Source: Pardosa pseudoannulata
Lineage: Eukaryota; Arthropoda; Arachnida; Araneae; Lycosidae
DNA length: 64,000 nucleotides
Assembly: GCA_032207245.1 (NCBI GenBank)
Contig: CM063502.1
Coordinates: 64,759,644-64,823,643 of the forward strand
Direction: 5' to 3'
The notes below the pieces were generated by a model. The model was not told the origin of the DNA. It saw only the letters and a program-made list of their open reading frames with translations, and did no database searches. A program made the translations under genes and the position numbers. Positions 11,111 through 24,379 of the stretch are shown here, in pieces; positions within the stretch are counted from its first letter, which is position 1; every line of letters begins with the position of its first letter.

Positions 11111-12651
11111 CTTACACTACCTTTTGTCATGTGTTTTTATGTTTTGAATTCACTTATATATTCATTTGACTTCACTCAAAGTATTAACGTAATGTATTGT
11201 AATAGATTGTAGAAGTTTTTTTTTTAAAACTGAGAAAACTCTTTCAAAATATAAATTCTAGCTTCATCAAAAATAAGAACTTCTAAAGATAGATTTTTCC
11301 CTTAGAATTACACATTTTAGTAAAAAGAGTCTATAGACTGTTGCTCTTTAATTTGAAATCTAAAATATTGTTACTAAATGAAATCACTCATTAGGAAATT
11401 TTTTATGGATTTTAATTTTGTCAAATTGTATGTTAGATTGCTTATGTAAATAAAGCAATACAAAAATTATTTTTTTTAATGTAAGTCATGATGTTTGTTT
11501 CTTGTAACATAATCATTTTTCCCTATTGAGTTATTTACTTAATACTGTCTGTTTCTTTGTATCTTACATGTTTTCCCCTTTTTATTATTTAAGTTGAATA
11601 TAAAATGTTTTGCTTGAGGTCCAATAATCTGTGTTTCCTCTTAGGACAAGAAATATTATTTTGTTCTTCAGTAAAGTTTGTTCAGTAATAAAATATACGT
11701 AATTTTTTGTTTAAAATACTTGTTATTTATGTGGCATGTGTTTACTAATAAGTTTACAAAAATTGACGATTATTAGTACTTAGTAAGCAAAATGTATAAA
11801 ACTAGAATAAAACCTCTGTATTAATTGGGTTAAACTGAAGAATCTCTGACGGCAGCTGTGGTTGTTTCAGAGAAACATGCTTGTAACCCAGGAAAAATTG
11901 CCATGCATTTGAAAAATTATAGTTTCCAGTGTATAAATTTTAAATAGAAATAAAGTTAGCTGTCTAAAGAAACATTAGAGATTACATCTCTAAGTACAAT
12001 TATTAAAAAGTATGGAGGAATAGTATAGATTAAATCAAACACTAAAATTCCCAGTTATAACTATAATAAAAATTAGCATAAAAACTAAATAGAAATAAGG
12101 CTAAAAGCATTAAAAAAAACTTTGGAAAACTTTAATGTTTATAAAATACCTTGATTATAACTAATAATGGTAAATATATTTAATTGTAATAACTGTGTAA
12201 ATTCATTTAGTAGTGAAATTATAAAAAGAAGTACTGACCTGTAATTTCAGTTTTAGGTGAGTAAATCGATTTAACTGCTTGTAAAAAGACTAGAAAAATG
12301 TCATTGTTTCTGCTATATCTATGTTAGATGTATATGGTTAGGAACTCATCTTAGACATGTTTAGTACTGTTCAATCTATATTTTACAAACATCCAAATGC
12401 TTTCAACTGAATTAATTTAGCTATCCATATTTTTGTAGTTTCCAGCTAAATGGGATTTTTAATAACATTTAATAATGTCTTTCTGATACTCTTTTCTAGA
12501 CCACCAAATACTAATTTTCTTAATATTCTCATTCTTCTGTTATTAAACTTTCTTTTTCTAAATTTACTCTTACAATTATATCTATCCTTTCAATCCTACC
12601 ATTCTCCCTCAAGTATACCTCATAATAGTATATGAAATCACATTCATAATA
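11111..12651. other. AT-rich non-coding sequence
   Basis: No recognised gene. I looked here for the missing TUT1 zinc-finger and RRM exons and found no convincing candidate. Confidence 0.5.
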
Positions 12652-13015
12652 CAGGGTTCCCACAGTCCTTAAGAACTCCTTAATTTTAGCTTTCATTTTT
12701 AAGGGCCCTTAAAACTACTTAATTTTCATCAAAGGTCCTCAAAAAGCCTTAATTTTTAAATTGGAATGCTATCAATTTCTCCATTGATGAGATCCACAGT
12801 CTCATGTGATTTCCTATCAGTTTTCTTATATGACAAATATATAATCTTCTGTATACTTAAAAGGTTTAAAGTATAAAGTCAGCTGCCCTTTCCTAATAGC
12901 TAACAGTCATGCAGATTTTAATTAAACGAAGCTTGGAGGATAGGGGTTTGTAGATATTAAGCTTAATTTTCCTTGCATTGAATGTAATAGAGAAGTCTAA
13001 AACTTTCTTCTTTCC

Positions 13016-13041
13016 CAGGCAACGCCGGGTATAATCAGCTA

Positions 13042-13042
<1 letters not shown>
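13016..13042 (+). mobile_element. Helitron-like 3' terminus nested in the TIR element
   Basis: CCCAGGCAACGCCGGG can form a short GC hairpin. Nine bases later CAGCTAG ends the element before a T. A hairpin 8-12 bases before CTRR, with insertion between A and T, is the Helitron 3' end. The 5' TC end was not identified. Confidence 0.4.

Positions 13043-13090
<48 letters not shown>
13043..13090. repeat. (TA)n microsatellite
   Basis: Twenty-four TA units starting directly at the Helitron-like CTAG end, as often seen when such elements insert into TA tracts. Confidence 0.9.
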
Positions 13091-13094
<4 letters not shown>

Positions 13095-13849
13095 CTTATA
13101 TAGATATATATATATTAGTCATTTTTAAACCCTCAGGAAGTACTGTTTATAAAATTGTTTTTATTCAGTGTATTTTTAGTTTGATCACTCAAAAAACTTA
13201 AAATGTACATTTTTCAAGATTAGGTTTTGTCAAATAGATTTATCTTATATTAGTTTTTGGGAATTTTTAAAAACTTAATTGTGAAATATTGTAGGGCATT
13301 TATTGAACACGCCTTGTCTGGTTCATAATCATTAAAATATGTTCCTCAGGAGATAGGGTTTTATGCCGTTATTTCAAGTAGGTCCTTATAAAAAGTTACT
13401 TTGGTCCTTAATTTTTGTTCTGGAAAAAGAGTGGGAACCCTGTAATATATTTATTGGTACTCTGATCTATGCATTCATATTCCATAATATGAGCTTGTTT
13501 AGCATTTTTAAAATATGAAATTTGAAACAAATTCTTAAAAAGTGCATATTGCTAGGCAGAAAATTTCAGAAATCATATGTTCTGTAAGCATTATAAAAGT
13601 ATGGTTTTGCAGATATCACATACCTTTTCAAATGTAATTTATCAATTATTTTTTCAAAGTTCCCTGTAAACTTTTTGATTTTTCACAAATTTATGTCTTT
13701 TATACTTATGATTCATTTATAGTTTTACAGAATTGAAATATTTGAAATATATTTCATGTTGAACAATGTGGTAAATCACTGGATCAGAACAAATTTTTTC
13801 CCATTACTTTTTTAAAAGGTTCCTTATGGTTTTTCTAAATTGGTAAAAC

Positions 13850-13852
<3 letters not shown>

Positions 13853-13881
<29 letters not shown>
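13853..13881. repeat. (TA)n microsatellite
   Basis: Fourteen TA units. Confidence 0.9.
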
Positions 13882-13884
<3 letters not shown>

Positions 13885-15351
13885 TGATTTATACTCTAAA
13901 TTGTGTATTTACCAGCCCTATATGTAAACTGATTTGAAATATATTAATTTTAAAAAAACAACTTTTTTTTTTTATACCCTGAGTTTCAGTTTTATACAGG
14001 AATTCTGGTGTTGAAAGGTGTTTTAGATTTTCTGCATAACCATTTGTAACTTTATAATAAATATATATTTGAAATCTAGATTTGTTTTTAAAAGATCAGA
14101 AAAGAAAAAAAAACTTTATGGAAAGATTTTTTTGTTGTTGTTGTTGGTCTGTTCATTTTTTAATTAAATAAAAATTCTATTTATTAAATAGTTATATCTA
14201 CAGGGGGTGATTGTACTCTGGGGGTACCCCAGAATTCTGGGTATTTTCAATTATCCTTTCGAGCTTGGAAATAATATCTTACGGGGTGAAAAATTTTCAC
14301 CATGGTAGTTTGAATTAAAGAAGCAGAAGATTTTTTTTTTATTATTATTATTAAAAAGCCTTGTAAATTTTTGTTATCACTTGCATTTTGTGTCTCAGTG
14401 GCAGAGCGAGTGTTCTACAGTTCTGGTCATTGTGGAAGATAGAAAAAGGTGATTTGCTGGATTTATAAGCTTCGACCTTTGAATTGGTGTTGATTTGTGG
14501 AAGCATAGTGTTGCGAGGACGCTTTCTTGTGATTCTTGTAAGTGTTTGTGGGGAAAGGAATAGTATTTTATTTCTGTTTCTGCTGATAGTTTTATCTAAC
14601 ACTTACTGTACCAGAAAACAGATTTATCATAAATAAAATGTAGAAGTCTTAGAAATTCAAGATTTAAAAAATCCATTTCTAAGATGGCTAACTTGTTTAA
14701 CATCTAAGAATTAAAAAATTAAGTTTTTTTTTTTTTTTTTTTCATTTTAATTGTTAAAACTAATAGCCACTGCTTTAATTTACTAACAGTGAAAATCTCT
14801 GCTTTATCTGGGAACAGATGTATTATAGATGCCGGTCCCAGAAAAATGCGTTTTGAAAAGTCGCCAAGTAGAAAAACATTGCAGTGGTACATGTTTTCTG
14901 AAAGATTGCCCAAAAGAAAAACATGGCATATTTGAAACACATCATTAACAAAACTAAACTTTAAAAGAAAAAACAGATTAACAATTTAAACCATTATTAA
15001 AATAAAATTAACATAATTATCATTTTTTTACGTTATTTAAAAATAAATAAATTAGTAATATTTATGATATCAACAGAATAAACACAATATATAGCATTTT
15101 AATAAGCACTAACGTGTGAGGGGGTTCCTCCCTTGTAATAAAAGAAATGCAAAATAAATTTAATAACAAATGAAAATTGGAAAAGGTAGTGCCACATTCT
15201 TCAACACTCCTACTTCGCTTAAAAAATCTTTAAAATAATTCTTTTTTACTAAATGTAAATTTAAAAAAAAAAAAAAAAAATTCTCAGATTCAGAATACTG
15301 TTGAATCCACACACTTGGAGTTTACAATGAAATGCAAAACTCACCACACAC

Positions 15352-15590
15352 CTAAGAATATCCTGATATTTTTTAACAATTTCAAAAATAGTAAAAACCG
15401 AAATAACTTACCCGTCATAACTAAATTAACTAAATCCCAGAAAATAAGAACAAAAAAAATGTTCCAAACCAAAGCATCTTGTTTAGTTTAGAATATTCTG
15501 ATACTTTTTAACAATTTCAAAAATAGTAAGAGCCGAAATAACTACACCCACCATAACTAAATTACTAAATCCCAGAAAATGAGCCGAATG
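15352..15590. repeat. Tandem duplication, about 110-130 bp unit, two copies
   Basis: Both copies run AGAATAT(C/T)CTGATA, TTTTTAACAATTTCAAAAAT, AGTAA, CCGAAATAACT, CATAACTAAATTA and CTAAATCCCAGAAAAT. The end of the second copy was the SINE insertion site, so the duplication predates the SINE. Confidence 0.7.
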
Positions 15591-15743
15591 GTTAGGATGC
15601 TGGCCTTCGGAACCGGAGTTCGTGGGTTCGAATTCTACTGTGGCATGGATGTTCGTAGCTGTTCGGAATCGGCTTTAAGCTGTAGGTCCCGGTCTCATTA
15701 GCCCTCGTGTTACAAAAAGTAGACCGTAGTGCTCCAAACCAAA
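15583..15743 (+). mobile_element. tRNA-derived SINE, family A, with 12-bp target-site duplication
   Basis: The tRNA-like head GCCGAATGGTTAGGATGC has a B box GGTTCGAATTC, followed by a roughly 90-bp body ending GTGCTCCAAACCAAA. The element is flanked on both sides by CCCAGAAAATGA (15571-15582 and 15744-15755), a direct duplication typical of LINE-driven insertion. It sits inside the 14201-16153 element. Confidence 0.85.
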
Positions 15744-16382
15744 CCCAGAAAATGATAACAAAAAAAAAAAAAAATACAACCTGACCTACGCGACTATAAA
15801 CCAAAAGAACAGCTAAGCTGCAAATTTCTCAAATAGAGCCAGGTACTGATGTCAGAAATCACGTGCACCAATGGGGTGCAAGAACACATTAGAGCTGCCA
15901 TACCCCACCCCCAAAGTCTGGGCAAACACACCAACCCACTCATCGCTCCATAAAATCGTCAAGAAATGACTAAATTTGGCGACGAAAAAACATGGCGTCT
16001 ATAATACATCTGTACCAATATCTGAGTAATATTTACTTATAATCTTAGTAACATACAATTATCTGTCGTATGTAATTAATTTTCAGTTCTGGGATTTTTA
16101 TTGTAAATAATATAAATTTCAAGATTTTTTACTTAGAAATACAATCACCCCTGTACCCACTTCTGACAGCAATACAAGTAGCATCTATTTAAAATTTTGT
16201 GATTTATAAATACTGAGCATAAAATTAGCAATCCATATATATCTTGTATTAAGTTCTTGTATGGACATGTATGTGTAGTGTGTGTGTGTACACACACACA
16301 CATACACTAAAATTGTGAAATATTGATTTAAAAAATTTTTTTTGTGTGTATGTAATGTTATGTCCTTTTTTTTCTCTTTCAG

Positions 16383-16503
16383 AATTACTTTTCAGATTGA
16401 TATCAATATGGCTTTATACTTTATTCCTAAGTACCAAATACCTAATGAAAAATTTACTCTGCTTTCACAAGATGATCTTGTGCCTTTAAATGCCTTGAGC
16501 AGT
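16383..16503 (+). CDS. TUT1: TUT1 exon: end of RRM region and linker to catalytic core
   Basis: A pyrimidine-rich acceptor (TTTTTTTTCTCTTTCAG) precedes base 16383 and GTAAGTA follows 16503. The frame is open from the acceptor, and the ATG at 16408 is the first Met. Residues 1-32 (MALYFIPKYQIPNEKF...) fall where TUT1 has the last RRM strand and its linker. The exon ends in phase 0. The strong acceptor shows that at least one exon lies upstream, either coding (finger/RRM) or 5' UTR. The ATG may therefore be an internal methionine. Confidence 0.75.
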
Positions 16504-19500
16504 GTAAGTATATTATAGACCTGTTAATGCATTAGTGTGTATTGCAATTTGGTGTGTTTTGAAGCATTGAATACAGAGCGTGCACTATTAATTTTATCCT
16601 AGTCACTTAGACTGTACATAAGATCAGAATAAAATTGCTCTTTTACATCTGAAACATGGACTCGTCAAAAACTTGTTTTCTCTTGGTTTTTACAAGTTAT
16701 GTGCACTTGCTAAACTTATTTATCAGAGGACTCAAATTATATTAACAGGCAGCAGGTATTATTGTAAATTTCTTCTTACAAGTAGGGAAAAACGAGTATG
16801 ATTTTAAAGCAATGTTTTTGCTGCTGGCATTCTTGAACCAAGACCTGTCAGCTAAAAGTAGTATTCAACCTATAATGATGTTAGAAGGAAAGAATTCCAG
16901 TACTTCCTATTTTAATTTGCATTGGTTATTAGAAAATGTTGGTTAGATATATATTAAATTTCTTCCTTTAATTTTTTGTTGAAAAGTTAAGGTTCTTTTA
17001 AATTGTTAATAAAAAAATACTATAAGATTTTTATTTTAAGAGAAAAACAAAGTATTGGGATTTTTGAAAGATCTATTTTAAAATGTACTTAATGTTGTAT
17101 TATTCAGCGCTGTGTTGCCTGTTTAGATCCAAAAGTCATGCTTTTTTATAAACTGCATTGCAACATTTCCTTAAAGTTCTGTGCATTTTAATTACTTTTT
17201 GATATCAATTTTTTAATGCCATATATCTCAAAACTGAAAACTATCATGGTTCAAATTAGGTATGCATTTTTAATCTTAAGTTGTTTTTATTATTATTTTA
17301 TTCTAACTTTAATTTGCTACTATTTGATCCACACAAAGGATTCTTTCACAATTTTCTTTCAATTTTTAAATTCTTGTTTACATAGCATTTGTACCCTTTA
17401 GCCTTTTCTTAGAATTGATAAAAAGATAGGGAGATTTTTCTTATCTTTCTGCCCAAATGTAATCATAATTTCTAGTTGGTGTATCATGATTACTGAACAT
17501 ACAGGGTCATCTGCTTTTTATCCCGTTTAAGACTGTCAGAAAGAAAGAAAAAACACTGCAGCATTTTCTGTTAAGCCAAATTTTATTTAAAAATTAATAA
17601 CTTCAATTTAATATGATGAAATGTATTATTTATAATACCGGATAGTATCTGTATATGTTGTAATAAATGTATTGTGATATTTAAAAAACAATTACAAATT
17701 TTAAAGGAAATGATTTTATTTTAATAAAATTTATATTAGACATCATAAAAATAGGTTTTTAAAATTTAAACAAATTACCAATAAAGTTTAATGCAATACT
17801 AAAAGCTTTCTTTAACTTTAATGAATTGAATAGATAAATATCTCCAGGGATATCAGATCTTTCACATCTGTTGTCCATTTCTTTGCATTTAAATTGATAT
17901 CACTATTATTCATATTATCAAATATTTCAGTGTCATCTGTGAATAGTCAGATTCACTGTCACTTCTTTATTAGAAAAATTACATATTTCTATTTCACTAT
18001 CTGATTCATTCTTCAGTTAAAAAAGCTTGTTCTTGCTTAAATATTTAACTCTTTTTACCATGATGGCTAAGATAAAACTGACCTAAAATATACAAAACAC
18101 TCTCTAGCATACTCTAAAGTGTAAATGACAGTTTTATTCCCATTTCTGCTGAACAATAGAGCACAGCGTTGCTCTTCAGTACCTGGGTTTGCTGGAGCAA
18201 ATCCTACAGCTGGCACGTGTTGTTCAGAATTAGCTTTAAGCAGTAAGACCCTGTCTCATTACCTCTCATGAACAAAACACTAGACCATAGTTTGCCAAAC
18301 CAAATCTACTCTCACTTCTAACCATAATAAACATCTTTTCATATTGCATCAAAATATAAACACCCTGTGTTCAATAAATCACAGTATTTGGCAGTCCTTG
18401 AACACATACTATTGTTTGCTTGTTCTAAATTTCCTGATTCAGAAGGATTGATTCAAGAATTGCAAATAGGATTTCTTCTTGTTGCAGATTACAAAATTCT
18501 CATTGTAGTATGACCACATTGATGCTATTTGACCTAAATTTAAATTGGTAGAGCTCAAGTAAAATTTTGTTTCGTTGTCACAGAAATAGGTTGAAATGGA
18601 AATTTAACTTTTCCCTTAAAAAATATGGCAATTCATGCATTTGCCATGAAAAATAGTAAAAGAAAAAAAAAAGTCTGGTATTGTCAAGCTAAACCAGGAT
18701 AGTTGGCTAGTTTTCCATTATTATCCTGCCTACTTTCTCAATGCAGATAATTTTGGCCAAAGTATCATGCTTTTAGTTAGTATTGCAAGCAATCACTACC
18801 GCATTCTTTTTTTTTTTTTTTTTTCCCAGAAATATCGACTGTTTTTCCTTATTTCATAGCATTTCTCTCTTTTTTTTTTTCTGAGCCATTCATTCCTTTT
18901 CTTCCTGTTTTCTTTTTCAAACTTTATGGAGTTAAACAGATCAAACACACCATGTTTTAATAGGACTTTTTTTCTAATATTTAGTTCTGATATATTAGTA
19001 TATTCACCCTTCCAATCCCCCCATCCTCCCTCAGAAAGTCTTAAATTATTTAATAATGGTACAGTTGTTTGAAAGTTATCAGCAAATAATAATCAGTTAA
19101 GTATCAAAACTGGGGGATGCTCAAACTTTATATTTACTGTAGTGTCAAGAAGTCAGCTTTTTTAAACTCATTTCTGAATCCAAGAGGGGGGAAAAGAAGA
19201 GCTACTCCAGGTCTGCATGCTTGAAAATGGCTGATGAAAATCATCCAGTAGTCTCAGAAAAAAATCATGATTTTTTCAGAATTCTAATTTTAATTATTGT
19301 GTTTTTATATTTTTTGCAATATACATTGAAAAGTAAGAAGTAACATCTTATCTATCTAGTATATTCTACACACTGATTACCTAAAATTAAATATATAAAT
19401 TTTAATCTAAATACATTCTATTATTTTGTAATTGGATAGTGCAAACTAAATAAGATATAAATTTAAAGAAAAAATTAAATATTCATTTAACCCTTAATTT

Positions 19501-22500
19501 GGCTAAGTCTGGTCGTTACACCGGACATGTATATTTGTAACTACTATATAACATAATAGTCATTGTTCGCCACAGCAGACATTAATTATTTCAAAAATGG
19601 AAAATGATTTTTTTTTTCTTTATAGACATGGGAAAATAACAGAAATTAAAAAATATTTGAAAAAAATATCTTGTCAAATTAAGGTTTAATGCAAACTATT
19701 TAAAGAATTTAAAAAATCCCAATTATTTCAATATTTTTTTTAATCAAATGAATTATGTATTTAACTGTTTCAATAAAAACACTAGTTTTGTTGCTTTAGC
19801 CACTCCTAATTTGTTATGAAAGCTAGAATGAACAATACCAAAGGAAAACTGTCTTTCTATTCCAGGAGATGAAGCCACAGCTGTTGTTATTTGGCAGATA
19901 AACTATATTTCAAGTTCTGTAATACTCTACTTACCATTACATAAAATGAATTCCATCAGTCATTCTGTCTGTAACTTTTTTTTTTTTTTATCAAGCAGTA
20001 GTAATTTTTGAAATTGGCCAGTTTTGGCTTAAAAATTAGCTACAATGCTGACAAGATTTGAAAACTTTTCTTTAATGAATTGTAAACTTTGATTATTTTC
20101 ATTCACATTAACTAAAATTTCATCTAGATTTAAGACAGATGGACTTAAAGTTCCTGCAAAATGGCATGCATTAATTGCTTGTTCATATCTTGCTTTATAT
20201 TTATTTATTTCATCTTTATCTAACACTTTTTCCAAAATTTTCCTTTGAGACACGCATTTAGCAACAGTCTTCTTTTTGGATTGTATCTAAAGCACAAGCA
20301 ATAGGTTTCAAAACTTCATATGCTCTGCATTTCTTTTAATATTTAAGTCCATTACATTTCTTCAGATATCAGAACTTATATTTTCTCAGTGCTCTTCATA
20401 CTTTTACTATTTCTAACCAATTTTTTATGTATGATTGAAAACAATCAGCATAGGAATTATACCTACTACTGGAAGAATTAATGTATTGCCATCTTCATTA
20501 TTGTACCAAACCTCAGGGATATGAGTATTTCAGAAATATTTTACTATTTTTATAATATTGATAGTTTTATTTCAAAGATCTTTTGCCAACAAGTTTAGAA
20601 CATGAGCAGAACACCCATATGTAATGATATTTAAACTTTTCTCTTCAAATTCATTTCACCTTTTGATCATGTTGGCAGCATTATCAGTGACAAAACTATG
20701 AACGTTGTAATTGAATTTACTTTCTGTTAAGGAAATCATTTTAGTCACTAGTTCAGTTAAATAATTACTTGTGTCAATAATTCTTTATCACAATTTTTGT
20801 GTTTGGCTCTGATCCCTGCTTTCTGAATTACTTAGGGTAATTCTGTAAAATGTTCTCGTATGGGATTTTTTTCCTTCCTGAACTTCCCATTAAACTTTTA
20901 AAAAAAATCAGATTACTGAATAATTTTAAATTGAATAGTTAAAAGCACAAGTATAAGTTATTACTAGTGGAATGAGTTGAGAATTGCTACAAAAACATTT
21001 TACTCTTTGCTTTCAACAATTTGAAACAGGTTTATAACAAAAAAAAAAGGATTAAGAAGGGACACCTGGACCTAACAGTCCTAATACCTACCCCTACTAT
21101 ATACTTTCTGATAACAATCCCTAAATTCTTGGAAAACACATGCTATCTATTTACACTTATTTACTTATTGGTATTTCTGTGCTGGCTGATTCCCAATTCT
21201 CCTGTCGAATACAGGTTTTAGAAGTGAGAAAAAAAGATTTAAATCAATGATTTAAAAAAAAAAAAAATCTGATTTAAATCATGCTAACCCTGACATCTAG
21301 TATTGAATTGTTTTTGAAATTCAGCCTAAAAATTTAATGACATTTCCCAGGAATATAAAATGTATTCAAGCTTTAATAAACAAAATCAAATAAAATATTG
21401 GATCGTTATTTATTAAATGATACTTTAACCCTTTTTGTGAGATGGTATCTGTTTAAATAAAAAAACAGGGATGGCTGAGTGTCTGCAAACACTTTTGTGC
21501 TGTAATGGAAAGAGCTGAAGTTATATACAAAGATTTTTCCTGACAATATGCAAAACTTCTCCGATCTTCTTTTTCAAAAATAAAATTAGTTTTTTCTTTT
21601 ATGTTTTAAGTTTTGTGTTCTCACATCTTTCTCAGTAAGTAACAAAGGGGTAAAATAATTCTAGTCGACATGTGTTTAAATTTTAACATGTACTAGCTAC
21701 CATAATATTGATCACACTACCCTGGCCCCCTTTTTTGCAAAATTTGCTACCTAAGTGGTTTTTTTTTTTTTTCCCTTTAGGTTCTAAATTTGCTTTGGCA
21801 TTAAATAAACCCATCCTAGTTAATAAATAAAGCTCTGTTATTGTTATTTTGTATACAAAGCTGCAGTTTATTTTTATCTATATCTTACAAGAAACTTGCT
21901 GGGTAGCCTACAGCTTCTTTTCATGTAGTTTTTTTTTCTAATTCTAAGCGTGTGACAAGCTGGGCAAATCATGACTAATATTACTCATTACAAATCCAGA
22001 TAATCAGGATAAAAGTTAATTGACTGATTTATTTAATGAGCTCCTTAAAAAAAATTTTAAGTTCTATTTTCCAAGTTATTTCTTTAATCTGTTAATTCAA
22101 TTTCTTTAATTAATAATTTCTGATTAATCTATTCAAATTTTTGTGTAATGTATATTACTGATAGATTGTTATTAAAATTTTTTATCAATTTTTATTTTTA
22201 TTAAAACTTCTTTCATTTTTTAGCTGTCTGAACAAATGATACAATTAACCAAACAGCTAGAAATCCCATCTGATGAATTCAATGAACGACGAGCAGCATG
22301 TGCAGAACTGACTCAGCTATTAAGGAAGTTTTATCCTGATTCCTTACTTCTCATGTTTGGTTCATCCATTAATTCATTTGGAGTGAAGGGATGTGATCTA
22401 GATTTATTGTTTTTACCCTTTCCTAGTTATTGTAATTTGGTACGTAAATTAATTTGCTTATGATATGCAGTCAAACCTCAATTTAATGCCATCATCCTTT

Positions 22501-23532
22501 CAGATAACTAATTGGTGCTATAAGAAGTGAGACAGTATATCAAATTATCATCCTTTGTATATCTATAAAAATGAACTTGCATATTTATTTATTCTTTAGA
22601 TTGCAGACAAGAGCAGAGTTTATATGTTTCTTAAAAATGCTATCATTATATTTTAATAATTATATTTTTTGTTCGTTTTTAATAAATTTTTTGTTTATGC
22701 AAGCCAGCATTGATTTTTGTTCTTTTCCCCGAAACCATCTATCGTACTCATATACGAGTTTATTCGTAGCTGCTTAAAAATGGCCAGTAAACACAGTATG
22801 AGATAACTCGTAGTTGGTGTCCTAGAAAAGAATGAGATCTACCAGTTATCTCGTAGTTGGCAGTCAACATGTTAATGATAAAGTTGAAATCCCTGTAAAC
22901 AAGGGGCAGCATCATTTTGTATAACTTAAAATTTACCTATTGTTATTTTATCAGAAATATCTTTAAAAAATTCATAGTTTATCAAGAGAAACAAAACTTT
23001 GATTAACCTGATTCATATGCTATATCTTGAAATGTTGTAATAAATTGCTTAAATTATATTCAGCAGTGATAAGAACATGCTGAAAATCAATTAATTTTGT
23101 TTGATACTCTTCTAATGGAAAGTAAAGAATTGAAGACTGTCACTCCATGATAGTATTTCATTCATACAAATAGTTGTGGGATTTAGCCTGTCAAATGAAT
23201 TACCCAACAGATATGTTCATAAACATTTAATTCCCAATTTGTGATATCTTTAGTTACAGGGTGACAATCTGCTTTGGTTCTATGAGTGATATATATAATC
23301 AGTCTTTCAGTATCCCTGGGACATATTTTTTTCATGGTCTATTGTCTTGCAACCACTTGAAACCAAAAGTTGAGAATTTTTAGCATGTGTAGTAAGTAAA
23401 AAGGACAAATAAATCCATTAATTGAAGTGAGAAACAACAATTATAGAAGGTGCAAAAGTAGAGTAATTCCTAAAGCTAACTGTAAACATGGACTACCAGT
23501 GGTCCTGGGCGATATACTGTAATACTTATACA

Positions 23533-23584
<52 letters not shown>

Positions 23585-24342
23585 CTTAAATATTGTGGTA
23601 ACTGTTTTGAGATTTCAACCTTTTCAATATATTTTCTCTTGCAGAACTTTTCCTACAATGCACATTATCTGGGATAAAGACATTTTTGTGCATAACTTAT
23701 AGAATTTTGAATATGCATGATGTTGGTTATTTTTGAAAAATCTGCACAAATATTGATACTTTTTTTTTGGGGGGGGGATATTTATTTATTTTAAGCAACC
23801 TGCTTTATCAAAATTATATGAAAAATATACTGTTGTGGTAAACAGTTTGTTGATCAAAGCTCACTGAAATTGGAGAGAAATGTTAGGTATCGATACAATA
23901 GCTCTTGGGCTGCAAACTGCTGGCTGATTTTTGGGGATTTTCCTCTAAGCTCTGAAAGTATTGACAGCAAGACAAAGAATATATTTTTTTCAAGTAGTAT
24001 GATTTAAAGATGTTTCTTGTATGTTAATTTTTTTGTTTATAATAACATTAATAGAGGATTTCATTATATTAATTATTAATAACATTAGTAATTTACTTCT
24101 GTTTTAACCTATAAATTGTTTATCTTAAAATGAAATTTTTGCTAAGGAGCAGTAATTTTTTTACTTACTCCTTTTCCCATAGGGATTTACCTGCATTTTA
24201 TGGTTTACTAGATTATTTTTATATTCTCTGGAACATGCAAAACTTCACTGAACATACATGGAAAATTCCAAACTCCAAATTTATATTGATTTCTTCAAAA
24301 AATCTGGTTTTCTATACTTTTTTGTTAGAAATTTTTTTACAG

Positions 24343-24379
<37 letters not shown>

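Larger units (their letters stand above)
12652..13441. mobile_element. TIR DNA transposon, non-autonomous, with 'CAGGGTTCCCAC' ends
   Basis: CAGGGTTCCCAC at 12652 is exactly inverted at 13430-13441 (GTGGGAACCCTG). Both ends are flanked by TA, which may be the target duplication but is weak evidence here. Terminal zones share CCTTAA/TTAAGG-type blocks (AAGTCCTTAA...; GGTCCTTAATTTTTG). No transposase is encoded. The interior holds a Helitron-like end and a (TA)n tract. Confidence 0.6.
14201..16153. mobile_element. 1.95-kb TIR DNA transposon, no transposase seen
   Basis: CAGGGGGTGATTGTACT at 14201 is mirrored by AATACAATCACCCCTG ending at 16153 (one G fewer, one substitution). The GGGGTGATTGTA terminus resembles hAT-type ends, but the 8-bp flanks do not match, so the superfamily is open. 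Inside are a tandem pair of about 100-bp blocks (15355-15590) and a SINE with its own duplication. Confidence 0.5.
16504..22223 (+). other. TUT1 intron (5.7 kb)
   Basis: Holds a SINE A copy, the interspersed repeat at 18440, poly-T runs, and the hAT transposase relic in reverse orientation. GTAAGTA donor and TTTTTTAG acceptor. Confidence 0.8.

Noticed and set aside
14385..14430. tRNA-like CTCAGTGGCAGAGCGAG
   Set aside because: Only the A-box half resembles a tRNA; no B box at proper spacing.
19487..19586. TTAA + CCCTTAATTTGG as another piggyBac-like element
   Set aside because: A TTAA follows 95 bp later, but the inner ends are not inverted copies.
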